Assembly (NCBI GenBank): GCA_943736015.1
Contig: OX031059.1
Span: 58,477,159-58,541,158, forward strand
Length of the DNA: 64,000 bases
Direction of reading: 5' to 3'
DNA from: Tridacna crocea
Taxonomy: Eukaryota > Mollusca > Bivalvia > Cardiida > Cardiidae
Below the pieces are notes generated by a model. The model searched no databases, was not told the DNA's origin, and saw only the letters and a program-made list of their open reading frames with translations. The stretch's first letter is position 1, and each line of letters opens with the position of its first letter. The position numbers and the translations under genes were made by a program. Below are positions 26,901 through 32,900 of this stretch, piece after piece.

Positions 26901-29900
26901 AATAATAACAAAAAGGTCTTTTAAAAGCACTCAGATTTACATTTATGAATTATAAAAACTGAATAAATCACTCTGAAAAATTGGCAAATTTTCATACAGT
27001 TTCAGTCAGAGTAATTTCTCTGCATGTCAAATGGAGATTCCTATACTGACATCAAATTTCTTACTTCATTAGCATATTTTATTGACTTCAAACTTTTTGA
27101 CAAATTCCATATGTTTATTTTTTACCAAAAGATAGAAGGATATTAGTCTATTTAACTCATTACCACACAATCCCTACCTTTGACGCCCCTGAGAAAGAAG
27201 CCTTTAGAAAAGGAGAAAATGGTGATAGCTGGCATTTTCTCCTTTTCCCACAATTTTTCTACCCTTTACAAAACAAATTTCAAATTTTCAGTCACTTTTA
27301 TTTTGTCATCTGCAAATGCTTTCATTTTGGACAAGCTTAAATCATTATCGTGTGGTAATGAGTTAATAGGAAGAGGAGACAGAACCAGGGAAGGGTATGG
27401 ATCCCTCAAGGCCCTTCATCAATAAACAAAAATTTAGCCCGTTCCAAACTGAAAGCATTTGCTGATGATAAAATAAACATAAAACTTGTCCTTCCAAAGG
27501 TAGAAAACAATGTAAGAAAAAGAGAAAATGCTGGTTAACAGCATTTTCTCCTTTTCCCACAATGTTTTTAAAAGCCATCATTTTCATTAAGGTCAATTTC
27601 TACAGTTTGGTATGTGTAGAAACCAAAACAAGCATTTTCATTTGATAGAGCAATATCTGGAACTACATCATTTTTGCCAAATATCTCACAACCTGTAATG
27701 CTATGAAAGTGATGGGATCAGACTTCACATGTCTGCACTCTCCATGAAGGCCATTTGTCTTTGGCATTTCTGCGCTAATTACAGACATTCTCCACAATGC
27801 ACAAATTGGACATGTTTCCTCTCATTTTAATAATCATAAAGGATACAGATAAAAGATAATGGTGATGTATTTCCTCTCATTTTTATAATCGAAATGGATA
27901 CTGATAAAAGATAATTATATTCCTTTTGATCAGATATCACAATAGAGGAAACAGGAAATTGAGCTCTGTCATTCTTGAAACAAATTTCCACTCATTTTCT
28001 TTTTATCAATTTTGGGTGTTTTTAAAAAAATGATTACATAACTGCTGTTGTATATCATTGGTCTGTAGAAAATGCTGATGTATGAAAATGGACTTCCTCT
28101 ACTGGCAAGATCTGCTCTCTGTTCCATTTTGCAAATGGAAATTTAATTTGAAAACCTCTGTTCATGCAACACCTGTTTCAATACAATTGCCATACAGACA
28201 TGTAGAATCTAGATAATTAAGGACAAGAGATTTTCTTAGCTCTTTCAAAATACAGATCATCAGCATCACCTAAAACTGATTTTTCCGATTTTGTCAATAT
28301 GATATTATCTAAGTTTTAACTTACCACATGACCATGGAAGTTTTGTAAATTTCATATTGTCTAACTCTTTACCACATGACCCTGGAAAGAGCCTTTTAAA
28401 GACTTTTTTGGAACAGGAGAAAATGCTAGTAACCAGTAACATGACTGCAGTGGTGAAATTTGTTTATGAAAGGGCTGAGGACATTGTGGAGAAAGGAGAA
28501 ATGATAAGTCACCCAAAAGTTTCTCCTTTTCCAACAGTTTTCAAAAGTGTTCTTTTCTTCAGAATTATTGAAACTCATAATTAGACAGGATTCAGATTAT
28601 TCAACATTATTTAGCTATCAGGTATTGATATAAAAAGCAAATAAATTACAGTGATATGCTATCATATAAGGCCTAAAAAATATCTGTGTTAAAGGTTTCC
28701 CTACCCTACCTAGAAAATGCTGCCCACCATAAACTTTTTTCTCTATAATTGAAAAATAAAAATATCTGTCAGGTGTGACTTCATTATATGTTCCACATGA
28801 AAAGTTTTTTGGAAGAGGAAAAACAAGAGCCGTCAGAGACGGGTTATGCTCCCCGAACAAGTGCTTGTCATAAAATATATGAAATTGATATAAATTCACT
28901 TCTTTTATCCTAAAAGAACCAGTTCATGCCCCCCAAAATTTGAAGTGAAAAGGCAATTACTATCTTAGAGATAGCCAATACAAACTTGTAGAGGACAATA
29001 AACCCAATAAGCCCCCTTTAAGCTCCCTTTTCCCATCAGACAATATTGCATCATTGAAATAAATACAATGGGTGTGTGGTTTGTGGCATTTTTGAATAAT
29101 ACTTCAAAATTCGAAATTTCATAAAATTTTGAGCAGTCATGTAGTAAATATTACATGAAACAATTTTTTACATGAAGCCCCCTTTTTCCGAGACGCAGCC
29201 TGAAATTGAGAAACAGGAAGAGAGGTACCTGGGCAACATTCCAACAAGTTCAGATTTGAAATTTCACAAAGTTTTGAGCACCGATAAAGGAGATACAAGT
29301 GAAAAACAATTTTTTCCATGAAGTTGCCTTTTTCCATGATGCAACCTCAATTTGAGAAACCAGGAAAGACGTATTTGCGCATTTGTAATTCACAGATTGA
29401 AAAAAAGCCAAAGGGCACATGTTGAAACTTGTAAAACAAGATACAACCATGAAATTTCATGAAATTTTGACAAAAGCTGAACAAGATATTAGTAAAAATT
29501 GAAATTTTGCATTACGGCCCCTTTTTCCTTGTCATTTTACAAGAAACCCCCTTTTTCCATGACAGAGGGTCAAATTGAAAAACACATAGATAAAGAAACA
29601 AGAGCACATGGTAAAACTTTGAAAAAACAATATAACCATGAAGTTTAATGAAATTTTGACCAAAACTGAATGAAATATTAGTAAAAATTGGAATTTAGCA
29701 AGAAACCCCCTTTTTCCATGACAGAACGTCAACTTAAAAAACGCGCAGATTAAAAATAGCAAGGGCACATGCTAAAACTTTCCATAAACAATATAACCAT
29801 GAAGTTTCATGATATTCTGACAAAAACTGAATGAGATATTGGCAAAAATTGCAATTTTGCATTAAGCCCCTTTTTTCCAGGCCCCTTTTTCCTTGTTATT

Positions 29901-32900
29901 TTACAAGAAACCCTCTTTTTCCATGACAGAGGGTCAAATTGAAAAACACATAGATAAAGAAACAAGAGCACATGGTGGAACTTTGAAAAAACAATATAAC
30001 CATGAAGTTTAATGAAATTTTGACCAAAACTGAATGAAATATTAGTAAAAATTGGAATTTTGCAAGAAACCCCCTTTTTCCATGACAGAACGTCAACTTA
30101 AAAAATGCCCAGATTAAAAATAGCAAGGGCACATGCTAAAACTTTCCATAAACAATATAACCATGAAGTCTCATGATATTTTGACAAAAACTGAATGAGA
30201 TATTGGCAAAAATTGCAATTTTGCATTAAGCCCCTTTTTTCCATGACACGGGGTCAAATTGAAAATCCGGGAAAGATACGTTGGCGCCTTACTTCAAAAA
30301 GTTCATATATGAAGTTTTATCCAATTTGGTCCAGGGGTTGTGGAGAAATCGCTTCGGACGGACGGACGGACGGACGGACAGACGGACAGAAGGACGGACG
30401 GAAGGACGGACGGACAGACGGACGGACAGACGAAGTGGTGACTATATGCTCGCCCTTCGGGGAGCATAATAAAAATCCCTACCTATCCTACCTACAGTAT
30501 CTCGAACTGAAACCCTAAACACAGATATTTTTTTGTTAGGCCTAATGAGCATTTGATTTCATTTCATATTCCTTGAAATTGAGATCAAACGATAAGTATA
30601 AAGACTGGAGTATAATTAATGCACATGCAGACTGTTTAGTCTTTCCCTGCTCAATAAGTGAAAAGAAACTGTCAACCGGTTCGTAAAAACCCAAAATTTG
30701 CCATTTCAAAAGTATTTTTTCAGGGAAAAATAGCTCCTTATCAGATAGTGTAGATCCAAGATCAGACTGCACATTTTGTGCAGTCCGATCTTGATATACT
30801 GTGACAGTCTAAACAAGGTCAGTGAGTCAGGCTTAGCAGTCTAGGATTAAAATATTTAACCCATTACCACACAATCCCTACTTTTCACGACCCTAAGAAA
30901 GAAGACTTTCGAAAAAAACATTGTGGGAAAAGGAGAAAATGCTGGTAACCAGCATTTTCTCCTTTTTCCACAATGTTTTCTACCCTATCAAGGAAACATT
31001 GCACCATTTGAGCCACATTAAAATTGCCGTTTGCAAATGGTTTCAATTTTGACAAGGATAATTTTTTTCGTCTGGTAAAAGGTTAAATGTCTTTAAAGAT
31101 GCATTAGAATACTAAAACCTTAAGGTGCTGGACCCAGCTTATGCTGCTTTTACAGACAGTACAGCTTTACACCGGACTGCAAAGAAGGTGCAGTCTGATC
31201 TTTGGTCTACACTGTCTGTCTCTTTGTAGCACAGTCTGGCTTAGCTCTTTACCAAACAATCCCTGGTTTTCATGACTCTGTGAAAGAAGCCTTTGGAAAA
31301 CATTGTGGGCAAAGGAGAAAATGCTGATAACCAGCATCTTCTTCTTTTCCAAAAATGCTTTCTACCCTTAACAAAACAAATTTCCTTAACAAAACAAATT
31401 TCAATTTTTGAGTCACTTTAATTTTGTCGTCTGCTAGTGCTTTCAATTTGGACTTGTCCAAAATTTTGTTGTTTGGTAAAGAGTTCAAAATCCTAAAATA
31501 GCAATATTTCCAATATTTCTCTTGGTTGAAAAGGTCCATGCCATTTATTTAATGCTCTCGAGGTTCAGTAAATTTTCTCATGGGAACTTTAACCATCCCA
31601 CCAAGAGAGGGGAAGAACCATGTCTAGATCAAGATTAAACTGCACAAAATATGCTGTCTGATCACACATATTTAACTGTCAAATTATTAATTCAGTTGTA
31701 GCTGAATCTTACTTTAACCAATTACCACACAATCCCTGCTTTTGACGACCCTGGAAAAGAAGCCTTTGAAAACATTGTTGGAAAAGGAGAAAATGCTGGT
31801 AATCAGCATTTTCTCCTTTTCCCACAATGTTTTCTACTCTTATAAAAGAAAATTTGCACCGTTTTAGCCACACTGAAATTGTGGTCTGCAAATGCTCTCA
31901 ATTTGGACAAGACTAAAATTCTGCTATCTCGTAAAGAGTTAAGTCTCTTTACCACACAATGCCAGCTGTTAATGAACTTGAGAAAGAAGCCTTTTGCCAG
32001 CATTTTCTCCTTTTCCCACAATGTTTTCTACTCTTCAAAATCAAATTTCATATTTTTTAATTCAAATTTATTTAGTTGTCTACAAATGCTTTCAATTTGG
32101 ACTAAGTCCAAATTTTTGTTGTTTGGTAAACATAGAATCTTATGGATATAGCTATACTCTTGCAATGTAAGAGGTGGCGGGGAGGAAGGGGTTATACATC
32201 TGAAAAAGTATTGACCCAGGTCAGACAGGCCAGTCTGCACAGCCTGACATGGCTTAAAACCTTTTAGCTGTTTGTCAAATTTCTGGATGCCCTAGGACCA
32301 TACTACCTCATGATCCAGTCAATTATTTGACAAAATTGATTTTCACAGTCCATAATTATGCAATTACTTGCATCACAAAGGTGCATTAAACCCCTTTTTG
32401 TCAGAGCATGTCACATATTATGTAGCTCCTTTGCTGCCATCTTCTTAAAGTAACAACAGCTGCCAGAAGTAAACTGAGTGGGTGGTAAATTCATGTAGAT
32501 TCAAATTAGTTGCAATTCAAAAGTACTGAAATTATTGCGAATATGACAATCTGTGCAGTTGCTCAAAGTTTACATTGCTGGCAGTGAAAATAATCTCAAA
32601 TCTAGATTAATAGAGGGTTAAATAATTTCATACTCTTTAATGTTGCTAAGACTTGACACTGAAAATCTGATACATCCTCTGCTATTAACTTTAACACAGA
32701 TAAACGAAATGAACTTAATGAAATTCTGTTAACCCATTACCACACAATCCCTACTTTTGACGCCCCTGAGAAAGAAGCCTTTTGAAAACACTATGGGAAA
32801 AGGAGAAAATGCTGGTAACCAGCATTTTATCCTTTTCCCATAGTGTTTTCTACCCTTCCCAGAACAAATTTCAATGTTTCAGTCACTTTTATTTTGTCGT

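Noticed and set aside
29532..30132. Two nearly identical 78-residue hydrophobic frames that could look like a membrane protein pair
   Set aside because: They sit in the AAG tandem array. Identity comes from a recent 363 bp array duplication.
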